Shown in pieces: positions 8,775 to 17,798 of a stretch of 64,000 nucleotides of DNA. Where the stretch lies: the NCBI GenBank assembly GCA_964464595.1, contig CAYXGW010000002.1, positions 62,001 to 126,000 of the forward strand, in the 5' to 3' direction. The DNA is from JADFJB01 sp964464595. Lineage in GTDB: Bacteria > Zhuqueibacterota > JdFR-76 > DREG01. Under the pieces are notes generated by a model. That model was not told the origin of the DNA, made no database searches, and worked only from the letters and a program-made list of their open reading frames with translations. Each line of letters begins with the position of its first letter. The first letter of the stretch is position 1. The translations under genes and the position numbers were made by a program.

Positions 8775-11000
8775 TTATTCTTTTGAATCTTCTTCCGACT
8801 CTGTAGTCTCCGAGTCAGTTTTTTCATCTGTTTCTTTTTTCTTTGATTTTGCTTTGGTTATCTTTGCAGGTTCTGTTTCTGTTTCTTTTTTCTTTGATTT
8901 TTGGCGTGCAGTTTTAGGCTTTTTGTCTACCTTTATATCGTCTTTTACAACAGCATCCTCTTTAACCTCAGAATCAACTTCTATCTCAGTATCAACTTCT
9001 ACATCAGCATCAACTTTTACCTCAGCATCAATTTCTACATCAGCATCAACTTTTACCTCAGCATCGACTTCTACCTCATTGTCATCATTAACTTCTGGCG
9101 CTACCTCCACTTGAGCTTCAGCTGTTTTTTCTACAGCTTCTTCCTTTGTTTTCAGATTTAATTCTTCCAGACTTTTTTCCGATAAAACAATCCGCTTATT
9201 ATTTTTATCAAACTCAATAACTGTAAGCTCTAATTCATCATCAAACTTATAGGCATCTGAAGTTCGTCGACGTCCGGATGAATCTATTCGTGTCAAATGT
9301 GAGATTGGCACAAAGCCTTCAACTTGATCAGGAATTTCGGTAACCAAACCTTTTTCAATACATCTGGTAACTATCCCTTTCACCTGAATTCCTACTTTGT
9401 ACTGATTTTCAAGAATATCCCAGGGATTATCAAATAATTGTTTATATCCCAAAGAAATTCTTCTATTCTCTCTTTCAATTGCAAGAACTTCCACTTCAAT
9501 ATTATCATTTTTCTTAATGACTTCACTTGGGTGCCTGATTTTACGTGTCCAGGATAAATCAGAGATGTGAACCAACCCATCTACCCCGTCTTCAAGCTCT
9601 ACAAAAGCACCAAAGTTAGTCAAATTTCTCACTACTCCATTATGACGTGTTCCAAGTGGATATTTTTCTTCAATTTGATCCCAAGGATCCGGTTCAAGTT
9701 GTTTCAATCCTAAAGAAATTTTCTGACCCTCTTTATCCACACTTAAAACTATAGCTTCAACTTCATCTCCCATTGAGACGACTTGGGAAGGATGTTTAAT
9801 ATGTTGTATCCATGACATTTCAGAAATATGGATAAGCCCTTCAATTCCTTTTTCAAGCTCAATAAACGCACCATAATCTGCAATATTAACAACTTTACCT
9901 GATATTTTTGACCCAACCTCAAATTTATCTTCAATATTGTCCCACGGGTGAGGGGATAATTGTTTGAGTCCCAGAGAAATTCTTGATTTATCTTCGTCGA
10001 AGTCAAGAATAACTACGTCAATTTTCTCATCTAAAGAAACAACTTCTGAAGGATGTCCGATTCTTCCCCAAGAAAGATCATTAATATGGAGAAGACCATC
10101 TACACCACCCAGGTCAATAAACACGCCAAAATTTGTTATATTCTTGACAGTTCCTTCTAACTTTTGACCCTTTTCCAGATTCATTAGAATTTTTTCTCTA
10201 AGACCTTTCATATCCTCTTCTATCAAGACACGCCGAGAAACAACGATGTTCCTGCGAAGATGATTTACATTGACAATTTTGAATTCAAATTCTTGATTGA
10301 CTAATGCATCAAAGTCACGCACAGGTTTAATATCTATTTGAGAGCCTGGTAGAAAAGCTTCAACACCAATTAAATCGACAACCATACCGCCTTTAATTCT
10401 ACGGCTCACCTTACCTGTGATCACTTCATCTTTTTCATGAACTTCAACCACTTTATCCCAAGCTCTAACAAAATCGGCTTTTTTGCTGGAAAGAACTAAT
10501 TGGCCGTCTTTATCTTCAATGTTGTCTATATAAACCTCAATTTCATCGCCTATATTGAGATCTTCTCTATTGTTAAACTCTTCAAAGGGGACCAGGCCTT
10601 CAGATTTAAAACCAATATCCACAGATACATCTTTGGAATCAATTGAAATAATTCTACCTGAAACAATTTCTCCGTCGGAAAATTTATTTATTGTACTTTC
10701 ATAAATTTGTTCAAATTTTTGAAATTCATCTTGAGAATATTCTTGCTCTTCAACTAAATCTTCTAATTTAACAGTTTCTGCTTCACTAAAATTTTCGATG
10801 CTTTCTTTACTCTCAGAATTAGCTTCTTCTATTATATCAGTTTTTGTTTCTGTCTGTTCAGATTGGTCTGTCTCTTCAGTCATACCTTCGGCTTCAGTTT
10901 CATTGGAATGTGTAATTTCAGGTGTTTCATTTTCCCCTTTTACTTGATCTTCTTTGGTAATTATCTCCTCAGAATTTTGATCTTTTTCCTCTTTTGACAT
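8775..11000 (-). CDS. rpsA: 30S ribosomal protein S1 with six S1 domains and a repeat-rich acidic/lysine tail
   Basis: 741 residues, longer than the usual 550-600. An acidic Glu-rich leader (about 1-90) precedes six S1 OB folds, recognisable by openings such as GEIVSGRIISIDSKDVSVDI, GTVKNITNFGVFIDL, GKVVNIADYGAFIEL and GVVRNLTNFGAFVEL. The last fold ends near residue 600. S1 helps the 30S subunit bind and unfold mRNA. The tail (about 640-741) consists of hexapeptide repeats and then Lys/Glu clusters (SKKKETETEP). cmk and plsC lie upstream; cmk-rpsA is a common pairing. The ATG at 11000 is followed by the family's acidic start, but the exact N-terminus is not certain. Confidence 0.93.
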   Translation of the reverse strand: MSKEEKDQNSEEIITKEDQVKGENETPEITHSNETEAEGMTEETDQSEQTETKTDIIEEANSESKESIENFSEAETVKLEDLVEEQEYSQDEFQKFEQIYESTINKFSDGEIVSGRIISIDSKDVSVDIGFKSEGLVPFEEFNNREDLNIGDEIEVYIDNIEDKDGQLVLSSKKADFVRAWDKVVEVHEKDEVITGKVSRRIKGGMVVDLIGVEAFLPGSQIDIKPVRDFDALVNQEFEFKIVNVNHLRRNIVVSRRVLIEEDMKGLREKILMNLEKGQKLEGTVKNITNFGVFIDLGGVDGLLHINDLSWGRIGHPSEVVSLDEKIDVVILDFDEDKSRISLGLKQLSPHPWDNIEDKFEVGSKISGKVVNIADYGAFIELEKGIEGLIHISEMSWIQHIKHPSQVVSMGDEVEAIVLSVDKEGQKISLGLKQLEPDPWDQIEEKYPLGTRHNGVVRNLTNFGAFVELEDGVDGLVHISDLSWTRKIRHPSEVIKKNDNIEVEVLAIERENRRISLGYKQLFDNPWDILENQYKVGIQVKGIVTRCIEKGLVTEIPDQVEGFVPISHLTRIDSSGRRRTSDAYKFDDELELTVIEFDKNNKRIVLSEKSLEELNLKTKEEAVEKTAEAQVEVAPEVNDDNEVEVDAEVKVDADVEIDAEVKVDADVEVDTEIEVDSEVKEDAVVKDDIKVDKKPKTARQKSKKKETETEPAKITKAKSKKKETDEKTDSETTESEEDSKE
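8958..9077 (-). repeat. 18-bp in-frame tandem repeats in the rpsA tail
   Basis: About six to seven imperfect 18-bp units encode hexapeptides of the form (E/K)-V-(D/E)-(A/T/S)-(D/E)-(V/I), such as VEVDAE, VKVDAD, VEIDAE. The unit length keeps frame, so copy number could vary without breaking the gene. Confidence 0.8.
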
Positions 11001-11043
11001 ATAAGTAAAATCCTTATTTATTAATGGTTTAGGGTTAATAAAT

Positions 11044-11661
11044 CTAGTTAATTATTGAGTTTTTTAATTCTCTTACGGAATTCATCACGTCGTTTGATAT
11101 CATTGTATAAATTTCTTTAACCGGTAAATCCAAATCTTGATACTTTGAAATTGAGATCATCTGTCCGAATTTCACTGTTACTGGTGGCGATCTAAAAATC
11201 GCATTTTTTAAATTTAAACTACCATGAACATAAACAGGTAAAATATCTACCTGGTTTATGTAAGAAAGCAGTCCAACACCTCTTTTCACAGGTAGAAATT
11301 CACCATCTCTACTTCTTGTTCCTTCAAAAAAAACTAACAGAGGTTTATAATTCTCTAACATACGTTTTGCATGTTTAATAGCTCCAATATCAAATCCTTT
11401 GCGCGTTGTTGGAAATGAATTTAATTTCTCAGCAATAAAACCAAGAACCGGCCAACTAAATATTTCTTTTTTTGCCATATAACACATTTCCACTGGAGCT
11501 GCACTACCAACAAAAAAGGGATCTAAATAACTTTGATGGTTTGAAGCAACAATAAATCCTTGGTTTTTTTTCCAGTTATTAATCCCTATCACAGAGTAGC
11601 CAAACAGTATTCGGAATAGTATCCGGAGAAAATAAACGATAAGAAAATAATAATTACGCAT
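11044..11661 (-). CDS. plsC: 1-acyl-sn-glycerol-3-phosphate acyltransferase
   Basis: 205 residues. It acylates lysophosphatidic acid to phosphatidic acid at the inner membrane. The catalytic HX4D motif is His42-Asp47 (NHQSYLD) and the glycerol-phosphate binding motif is FFEGTRSRDG (111-120). An N-terminal hydrophobic stretch (about 5-25) fits membrane association. The FPTTRKG segment near 83-89 is also typical. It lies between cmk and rpsA, an order seen in several phyla. Confidence 0.9.
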   Translation of the reverse strand: MRNYYFLIVYFLRILFRILFGYSVIGINNWKKNQGFIVASNHQSYLDPFFVGSAAPVEMCYMAKKEIFSWPVLGFIAEKLNSFPTTRKGFDIGAIKHAKRMLENYKPLLVFFEGTRSRDGEFLPVKRGVGLLSYINQVDILPVYVHGSLNLKNAIFRSPPVTVKFGQMISISKYQDLDLPVKEIYTMISNDVMNSVRELKNSIIN

Positions 11662-11774
11662 TGTAATTGCAACAAAATAGTGTTACATAATCTGACAATC
11701 GAAATAGGCAAGGTATGAATCTTTTTGAGATTCCAACATATATTAATTGACAAATATTCTGCTTGCCTGACAAA

Positions 11775-12503
11775 TTATAATTTGTCCGATCTATCTGCTA
11801 TTTCCAATTGATGGGAATATTCTATTATTTTTTTGTAAAGCAGATTGACCTGCCCATCAATGGTTAAATTTGTTGTGTTGACTTCTAGAGCACCTTCTGC
11901 TTTTATTAATGGACTCAACACTCGTTCGGAATCTATCTTATCTCGTTGATCGATTTCTGCAACGATGTCCTCCAAGAGTCCTGCATCACCTCTTTCTTTT
12001 TTTTCATCCCAACGGCGTTTTGCCCGAGTTTGTAAATCGGCTGTCAAAAAAAACTTTAAATCCGCTTCAGGAAAAACAACAGTACCAATGTCTCTTCCCT
12101 CGGCAACCACTCCCCCATTCCGCCCAAAATCTCTTTGCAACTTTACTAAATGCTCCCGAACATCCGGAATCTGGCAAACCCAGGAAACTTCTTTATCAAC
12201 TTTTTTGGATCTAATTTCATTGGTAACATCAATTTCATCCAAAAAGATAGAAATATGCCCGTCCTTATTTTTTAAATCAATTTCTGCTTCCTTTAATAAA
12301 GAAATAATCTTTTCAACATGGTTCTCCATTAATTTAGCCTGTATAACTTTCAATGTTATTGCTCGATACATCGCTCCTGTATCTAAGTAAAGATAGTCTA
12401 GTTTTCTAGCAAGCATCCCTGCAGTAGTACTTTTTCCTGATCCGGCTGGACCGTCTATTGTAATAATAAACCTCGGAATTCTAATACTAGAACTTTTTGC
12501 CAT
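11775..12503 (-). CDS. cmk: Cytidylate kinase
   Basis: 242 residues. It phosphorylates CMP and dCMP using ATP. The P-loop is GPAGSGKS (18-25) and the substrate region YLDTGAMYRAIT follows. GRDIGTVVFPEADLKFFLTA is the conserved central segment, and RRWDEKKERG belongs to the lid. It is directly downstream of rluB and upstream of plsC-rpsA. Confidence 0.95.
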   Translation of the reverse strand: MAKSSSIRIPRFIITIDGPAGSGKSTTAGMLARKLDYLYLDTGAMYRAITLKVIQAKLMENHVEKIISLLKEAEIDLKNKDGHISIFLDEIDVTNEIRSKKVDKEVSWVCQIPDVREHLVKLQRDFGRNGGVVAEGRDIGTVVFPEADLKFFLTADLQTRAKRRWDEKKERGDAGLLEDIVAEIDQRDKIDSERVLSPLIKAEGALEVNTTNLTIDGQVNLLYKKIIEYSHQLEIADRSDKL

Positions 12504-12557
12504 CCTATTACAAGCTCCTGATATTTTAATATAAATTGACTCGTAATGAGTAACAAT

Positions 12558-13271
12558 TTAATTAAGTCTTACTAAATTCTTCAATTGAACAACTTCATTT
12601 TTATTAAGGAAACGCCATTCTCCAAGTTTTAAACCATTTACACATAAGGATGCAAATTGCTCGCGAATAAGTGACGTTACAGAAAATCCCAAAGTTTTTA
12701 GCATTCTTTTGATTTGTCGATTTCGACCTTCATGCAGACTTAAACGTATTTTTTTCTCACTGACTTTTTTAATATGATAGGCCCTAGCAAGCATTTCATC
12801 GCCAATATTAACCCCATTTTCTAATTCTACAATGGCTTTGTCGGCGATTTTTTTGTTTAATCCAACCAAGTATTTTTTTTCAATTTCATATTTCGGATGA
12901 GTCAAACGATTTACCAGTTCTCCATCATTTGTTAAAATTATAGTGCCCTGTGTATCTAGATCAAGTCGTCCTACTGGTACAATGCCAGAAATTTTGGGAA
13001 TTAAACTCATAACGGTAGGTCTATGAAATGGATCTGATACTGTTGTAATGTAACCAGGCGGCTTGTTTAATAAAAAATAGACATGATTTATTGCCGGTTT
13101 AACCAAACAATTGTCTAATTCAACCTTGTCTGTTTTTTCATCACACTGAGTCGCCAGTTTTCTAACAATTTCACCATTGATCTTTACCCGACCGGAAATA
13201 ATAAGTTGTTCCGCACCTCGTCTTGAAGTAACTCCACATTTCGCTAAATACTGGTTAAGTCTCATTTCCAT
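12558..13271 (-). CDS. rluB: 23S rRNA pseudouridine synthase, RluB/RsuA family
   Basis: 237 residues. The N-terminal S4 RNA-binding domain (about 3-62, RLNQYLAKCGVTSRRGAEQL) is followed by the catalytic domain, with the active-site Asp in GRLDLDTQGT (Asp104) and the conserved HEGRNRQIKRM. The family isomerises a uridine in 23S rRNA. The start overlaps the scpB stop by 17 bp (11 bp if the second Met is used), the usual scpA-scpB-rluB linkage. The exact target, 2605 or another, cannot be read from the sequence. Confidence 0.92.
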   Translation of the reverse strand: MEMRLNQYLAKCGVTSRRGAEQLIISGRVKINGEIVRKLATQCDEKTDKVELDNCLVKPAINHVYFLLNKPPGYITTVSDPFHRPTVMSLIPKISGIVPVGRLDLDTQGTIILTNDGELVNRLTHPKYEIEKKYLVGLNKKIADKAIVELENGVNIGDEMLARAYHIKKVSEKKIRLSLHEGRNRQIKRMLKTLGFSVTSLIREQFASLCVNGLKLGEWRFLNKNEVVQLKNLVRLN

Positions 13272-13848
13272 CGACTATTTGGGTCTGTTGAAGCGATTCC
13301 ATTTTTTCTTCCTCTTCTCTGGCCTTCAATAATGCTTCTATTTCTTCATAGCTTGGTAATTCGGAAAAATTATTAAGTCCAAAATATTGCAACAATTCTT
13401 GAGTCGTACCGTACAAAAGCGGTTTTCCTACGGTGTCAGCTCGTCCCAGAATTTTAATCATTCCTCTCTCAAGTAGAGTACCGACAACACCATCTGAATT
13501 AACTCCCCTTATCGCTTCAACTTCTACACGTGAGACCGGTTGTTTATAAGTAATAACAGCGAGTGTCTCTAATGCTGCTTGTGATAGCCTAGGTCTTGTT
13601 CTAGCAGCATGAAATTTTTTGATATATTCATGATACTCCAGACGTGTAGCCAATTGAAAACCTCCAGCAATCTCAAAAATATTTATTGCATGATCCTTAT
13701 AAACTTCATTTAAGTCCGAAAGAGCTGTTTCAATTTCATCTTTTTTAAAATTTGGTAAAATTTGAACTAGTTTATTCATTGTAACAGGTTTATCTGCAAC
13801 AAATAATATAGCTTCAATAATTTGGCTTATTTCGTTCATTTTGTTCAA
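13255..13848 (-). CDS. scpB: Segregation and condensation protein B
   Basis: 197 residues. Kleisin-associated winged-helix protein of the SMC-ScpAB condensin. It contains the typical RPRLSQAALETLAVITYKQP and RGVNSDGVVGTLLERGMIK segments. It overlaps scpA upstream by 4 bp and rluB downstream, so the three are coupled. The glutamate-rich tail is normal. Confidence 0.93.
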   Translation of the reverse strand: MNKMNEISQIIEAILFVADKPVTMNKLVQILPNFKKDEIETALSDLNEVYKDHAINIFEIAGGFQLATRLEYHEYIKKFHAARTRPRLSQAALETLAVITYKQPVSRVEVEAIRGVNSDGVVGTLLERGMIKILGRADTVGKPLLYGTTQELLQYFGLNNFSELPSYEEIEALLKAREEEEKMESLQQTQIVDGNET

Positions 13849-14576
13849 TTACTGGAACTAATCCCAAATATCCAAATTTCAGAAAACGGTTTGGTTTGTC
13901 TTACTTGAATGATTTTATTTTTGATGAGTTCTAGCATTGCGATAAATGTGGCAACCAGAACAGCACGTGTTTTGATGTGAACTTCATCTATTAATTCCGA
14001 AAAACTCAATTGATCGCGACTATTGATCAACTTCTTAATAAATTCATACTGTTCATCTACACTAATTGTTGGAGTGTTTATTGTATGAACTGGCTGATTT
14101 TCGTACCTTAGGGTAACTTCACGAAAAGCACTTATTAAATCAAATAATGTAACTTGGCAAGGATCCAAACTTTGTTCTTCATCTTCCAAAAAATCAAATT
14201 GATAATTTTCCCTTTTATGGAATTTACGATATCTATTTTCTCTTGTAGATAATTCAAGCGCAATTTGTTTATATTTACGGTATTCAATTAATCGTTCAAT
14301 CAATTCCTGCCTTGGATCAACTTCTTCCATGTCCTCTTCAATATCAGATTTTGGTAACAGCAAATGGGATTTTATTCGAATCAGAGTAGCCGCCATTACA
14401 ATAAATTCACTGGCAACTTCCAAATCCAGGGTTTGCATAATTTGGATATATTGCAAATACTGTTGAGTAATGAGAGCAATTGGAATATCATAAATATTCA
14501 ATTCATTTTTTTTGATTAAAAAAAGCAATAAATCAAGAGGGCCTTCAAAATTTTGTAATTTTATGCGATATACCAT
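13845..14576 (-). CDS. scpA: Segregation and condensation protein A (kleisin)
   Basis: 243 residues. It bridges SMC heads with ScpB in chromosome condensation. The signature FEGPLDLLLFLIKKNELNIY is near residue 9. EFIVMAATLIRIKSHLLLPK is the conserved SMC-binding helix, and the winged-helix end (about 170-243) includes RAVLVATFIAMLELIKN. It starts 10 bp after trpS ends. Confidence 0.93.
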   Translation of the reverse strand: MVYRIKLQNFEGPLDLLLFLIKKNELNIYDIPIALITQQYLQYIQIMQTLDLEVASEFIVMAATLIRIKSHLLLPKSDIEEDMEEVDPRQELIERLIEYRKYKQIALELSTRENRYRKFHKRENYQFDFLEDEEQSLDPCQVTLFDLISAFREVTLRYENQPVHTINTPTISVDEQYEFIKKLINSRDQLSFSELIDEVHIKTRAVLVATFIAMLELIKNKIIQVRQTKPFSEIWIFGISSSN

Positions 14577-14586
14577 AAGGATTTAA

Positions 14587-15600
14587 CTATATTATTTCGT
14601 AGAAATTGCCAATTTTCACAGATTCTCGAACCTGCTCCATTGTAATTTTAGCTTCGTTTGATGCTTTCTCATTACCCGAAACAATAACTTCCCGGACAAA
14701 AGACTTATCTTTTTCTAATGTCTTTCTTTTTTCACGGATTGGTTCTAAAAATTTACTCAGTTTGTCTGCTAAATTGTTTTTACAATCCACACATCCTAAC
14801 ACTCCACTACGACAATCTCGTTCAATCTCCGGAAGTTCCGGAGGATTGAACTTTTGGTGGTATGTAAAAACTGTACATATTTCAGGATGTCCAGGATCAC
14901 CCATACGAATTTTTGCCGGATCGGTTATTGCAGTTCTTACTTTTTTCTTAATCTCATCAGGAGTATCTGATAATAAAATTGTATTGCCTTTTGATTTGCT
15001 CATTTTTGCTCCATCTAACCCAGGCAGACGGCTAAATTTTGTTAGCAAGGATTTAGGTACCGGAAATACGAATCCATAAGTTTTATTAAACCTTCTGGCA
15101 ATTTCCCTTGTTAATTCTACATGGGGTACCTGATCTTCACCTACCGGAACTGCATGAGCCCGATACATCAAAATGTCTGCCGATTGCAAAATCGGGTAAC
15201 CAAGATGGCCATAGGAAACTTTATCTTCCAAGTGTAACTCTCGTATTTGCTCTTTTACCGTCGGATTTCGCTCTAACCGAGGCACCGTAACCAGCATCGA
15301 AAACAGAAGATGTAATTCTGCGTGCTCTTTAATAAGAGATTGAATAAAAATCGTGGATTTTTCGGGATTGATACCTGCAGCTAACCAATCAATTACCATA
15401 TCTATTGAATCTTGCCAAATATTATCGGTATGCTGAAAATCAGTAGTAAGGTTGTGCCAATCTGCAACAAAATGAAAGCTTTCATACTCATTTTGCAATT
15501 TAATCCAATTTTCCAATGCACCTGTATAATTTCCCAAATGTAGTTTACCCGATGGACGCATTCCACTTAATATGCGTTTATTCAATTCCATATTAGTCAT
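14587..15600 (-). CDS. trpS: Tryptophanyl-tRNA synthetase
   Basis: 337 residues. Class I synthetase charging tRNA-Trp. The HIGH-type motif is HLGN (21-24) after SGMRPSGKL, and KMSKS is at 199-203. Near residue 250 the pattern C-x20-C-x6-C-x2-C appears (EIC...ERDCRSGVLGCVDCK), close to the C-x22-C-x6-C-x2-C that holds a [4Fe-4S] cluster in the Thermotoga enzyme, so a cluster is possible. It lies between the HNH gene and scpA. Confidence 0.95.
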   Translation of the reverse strand: MTNMELNKRILSGMRPSGKLHLGNYTGALENWIKLQNEYESFHFVADWHNLTTDFQHTDNIWQDSIDMVIDWLAAGINPEKSTIFIQSLIKEHAELHLLFSMLVTVPRLERNPTVKEQIRELHLEDKVSYGHLGYPILQSADILMYRAHAVPVGEDQVPHVELTREIARRFNKTYGFVFPVPKSLLTKFSRLPGLDGAKMSKSKGNTILLSDTPDEIKKKVRTAITDPAKIRMGDPGHPEICTVFTYHQKFNPPELPEIERDCRSGVLGCVDCKNNLADKLSKFLEPIREKRKTLEKDKSFVREVIVSGNEKASNEAKITMEQVRESVKIGNFYEII

Positions 15601-15618
15601 CTTTATTTTAGCATTAGA

Positions 15619-16110
15619 TTAATCAGGAAGGAAAAGATATGGTCTCCAACGGTCTTCAACGGCTCCAAAAAAATTCTGAATAAAAAATAAATAATTTGGT
15701 TTTTGGGGGATTTTCCGAAGAATCATATCTGCTTCTTCTGGCGATTTATTTCCCTTTTTAAAATTACATTTTTCGCAAGCGGCAACCAGGTTTTGCCAGG
15801 TATCCACACCCCCTCTTTCTTTTGGAATTACATGGTCCACCGTTAATGGTTTAGTAGAAGTGCCACAATATTGACAGGAAAAGCGATCTCGTTTCATTAT
15901 GTTTTTGCGCGATAGTAGAATCCTCTTTCTTGGAACATTAATAAAACGTCCTAGGCGAACTACACTAGGCATTGGCAGTTCAAGAGTAACAGAGCGGATA
16001 ACCATGGAATCATATCGTTCCACCAGATTAGCTTTCTCAAGATAAAGCAAAATAATAGCTTTCCTTACCGAGCAAATCGTCATTGGTTCATAGTTTTGAT
16101 TAAGAATCAA
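15619..16110 (-). CDS. HNH endonuclease-family protein, start uncertain
   Basis: 163 residues from a TTG start. The HNH/zinc core includes CQYCG, TVDHVIPKERGGVDTWQN and CEKCNFKKGNK, so both CxxC pairs and the His-Asn-His set are present. This housekeeping HNH family usually begins a few residues before VLxLNQxYEP. Here the frame stays open upstream (…KINKQVLILNQNYEP) but has no ATG. An ATG at 16145 preceded by AAGGAG is one base out of frame, so either TTG is used or one A is missing from the AAAA run at 16134-16137. The cellular role of the family is not established. Confidence 0.8.
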   Translation of the reverse strand: MILNQNYEPMTICSVRKAIILLYLEKANLVERYDSMVIRSVTLELPMPSVVRLGRFINVPRKRILLSRKNIMKRDRFSCQYCGTSTKPLTVDHVIPKERGGVDTWQNLVAACEKCNFKKGNKSPEEADMILRKIPQKPNYLFFIQNFFGAVEDRWRPYLFLPD

Positions 16111-16200
16111 AACCTGTTTGTTAATCTTAAGAGTTTTCTGAACATACTCCTTACAATAATATTTATTATCAACTACATATCTAAATTAAATCAGACAAAT

Positions 16201-16229
16201 AATTTATGATTTATTTGGTTAATAATCAA
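16201..16229 (-). promoter_or_regulatory. Candidate promoter for the HNH-trpS-scpAB run
   Basis: On the minus strand TTGATT (16229-16224), a 17-bp spacer and TAAATT (16206-16201) lie in the 148-bp gap between the Trm112-like gene and the HNH gene. Matches are moderate (4 of 6 each). Confidence 0.3.
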
Positions 16230-16258
16230 AAAATGTTTTTCAGTGCTTAACGAATCAG

Positions 16259-16423
16259 CTAGAATGGCTCTGCTTCTTCAATGAGCATTATGGGTATGCT
16301 GTCTTTAATGTTGTACTTTAAACGACAAGAATGACAAATTAATTTTTCGTTTTCTTTGTCGTATTCCAGGTTTCCTTTACATTTTGGACAAGCCAAAATA
16401 TCAAGCAACTCTTTATTCAGCAT
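16259..16423 (-). CDS. Trm112-like (UPF0434) zinc-ribbon small protein, 54 aa
   Basis: The ATG at 16423 is preceded by GAGGAGATTTTG, a strong ribosome-binding site, and the stop is TAG at 16259-16261. The 54-residue product reads MLNKELLDILACPKCKGNLE at its start, then CHSC, then IKDSIPIMLIEEA. This is the Trm112p-like fold: two CxxC pairs (Cys12/15 and Cys30/33) and the conserved I-P-I/V-M-L end. Family members activate or partner methyltransferases in eukaryotes and archaea; the bacterial role is not settled. It follows the thioesterase gene by 13 bp. Confidence 0.88.
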   Translation of the reverse strand: MLNKELLDILACPKCKGNLEYDKENEKLICHSCRLKYNIKDSIPIMLIEEAEPF

Positions 16424-16436
16424 CAAAATCTCCTCG

Positions 16437-16841
16437 TTAGATATTTTCTTTAATGATATTTAAAAATTTCTTTGGGGGTCTAATAGGCTTGCCATTTTTA
16501 TTGGTCATCGCATGAATAGTAAATGCTTCTGCTAATAGGGTTTGATCTTTGGAACGTATGATTTGATAATCCAGTTTTAAAGTTGACCTGGGAAGACTTT
16601 TTATGCTCGTATGAATTTCTAGGATATCATCATATAATGCAGGTTGGATATATTTGCAGTTAGCCTCAACCAAAGGTAATAATGTACCTTCATCTTCTAC
16701 GGATTTATAAGAATAACCGATCTCACGCAATAGTTCTGTCCTTGCACATTCAAACCACTCAAAGTATCTTGTGTGATGGGCAAACTGCATTCTATCCGTT
16801 TCGGCATACCGAACACGGATTGTGGTTGTTGAAGTAATCAT
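16437..16841 (-). CDS. Acyl-CoA thioesterase, YbgC/4HBT family
   Basis: 134 residues from the ATG at 16841, which forms an ATGA overlap with the accA stop; an upstream ATG at 16853 would overlap accA by 16 bp. It is a hot-dog fold enzyme. The catalytic segment is RVRYAETDRMQFAHHTRYFE with Asp16, and FEWFECARTELLREIG follows, as in YbgC-type thioesterases. It likely hydrolyses acyl-CoA or acyl-ACP; the chain length cannot be read from the sequence. Its coupling to accA fits a link to fatty acid metabolism. Confidence 0.85.
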   Translation of the reverse strand: MITSTTTIRVRYAETDRMQFAHHTRYFEWFECARTELLREIGYSYKSVEDEGTLLPLVEANCKYIQPALYDDILEIHTSIKSLPRSTLKLDYQIIRSKDQTLLAEAFTIHAMTNKNGKPIRPPKKFLNIIKENI

Positions 16842-17797
16842 TTTTCTTTCCACTCTCCAATATTGCGGTATCTTTCTATTCTATTCTCTAGTAAATCATC
16901 AAGTGGCAATTCTTTCAATTCATTCAAATGTCTCAACAAAGCTTCTTTTAGAATATCTGCAGTGCCATCATGATCTCTATGGGCACCCCCCACTGGTTCG
17001 GCAATTACTTCATCAGCCATTTTCATTTCTAACATATCATTTGCTGTAATTCGCATTGCATCAGCGGCAAGTTCCGCTTTAGAATTATCCCTCCATAGAA
17101 TAGCTGCACAACCTTCAGGAGATATCACGGAGTACCAGGTATTTTCAAACATAATCAATCTGTCGCCTAACCCAATTCCTAATGCGCCACCACTCGCTCC
17201 CTCACCTATCACAGCATTAACAATTGGCACTTTAAGCTTAGACATTTCAAATAGGTTTCTTGCAATTGCTTGAGCCTGTCCCCTTTCTTCCGCACCGATG
17301 CCGCAATAAGCCCCGGGTGTGTCAATCAAACAAATAATTGGCATATGAAATTTTTCAGCAAGCTGCATAATTCTTAATGCTTTTCTATAACCCTCGGGGT
17401 TTGGCATGCCAAAATTTCTATATAATTTTTCCTTGGTTGATCTACCTTTTTGATGTCCAATAATAGCAACTTTAATATGATCCAGTTGCCCAATTCCGGA
17501 CACAATTGCCGGATCATCGGAGAAATATCGATCCCCATGTAATTCCATAAAATGGTCCATCATTCTTTCTACATAGTCTAAAGTATATGGTCTTTGGGGA
17601 TGTCGAGCGAGCTGGACCCTTTGCCACCGGGTCAGTTTAGTGTAAATGTCTTGCCGTAATTTCATGGCTTTTTTTTCAAGGCGATTTAATTCATCAGTCA
17701 TTTCCCCATTTTCGACAAAACTAAGTTCTTTCAGGTCCTGAATTTTTCTTTCAAGTTCAACAATAGGTTTTTCAAATTCAAAAACAAATTCTGTCAT
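16838..17797 (-). CDS. accA: Acetyl-CoA carboxylase carboxyltransferase subunit alpha
   Basis: 319 residues from the ATG at 17797, which has AAAAGGAATTAG before it; this equals the E. coli AccA length. A longer frame back to 17842 adds 15 non-conserved residues and was not used. It transfers carboxyl from biotin to acetyl-CoA in fatty acid synthesis, with AccD. Conserved segments include GDRYFSDDPAIVSGIGQLD, GRSTKEKLYRNFGMPNPEGY, IDTPGAYCGIGAEERGQ and GEGASGGALGIG. accD is not in the window. Confidence 0.95.
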   Translation of the reverse strand: MTEFVFEFEKPIVELERKIQDLKELSFVENGEMTDELNRLEKKAMKLRQDIYTKLTRWQRVQLARHPQRPYTLDYVERMMDHFMELHGDRYFSDDPAIVSGIGQLDHIKVAIIGHQKGRSTKEKLYRNFGMPNPEGYRKALRIMQLAEKFHMPIICLIDTPGAYCGIGAEERGQAQAIARNLFEMSKLKVPIVNAVIGEGASGGALGIGLGDRLIMFENTWYSVISPEGCAAILWRDNSKAELAADAMRITANDMLEMKMADEVIAEPVGGAHRDHDGTADILKEALLRHLNELKELPLDDLLENRIERYRNIGEWKEK

Positions 17798-17798
17798 T

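Noticed and set aside
8958..9077. Possible CRISPR array
   Set aside because: Units are contiguous 18-bp codon repeats with no spacers, inside rpsA.
8854..9161. Plus-strand open frames over the rpsA tail (Ser/Thr-rich and Tyr/Phe-rich)
   Set aside because: They are reverse-strand readings of the 18-bp repeats and have no start signal.
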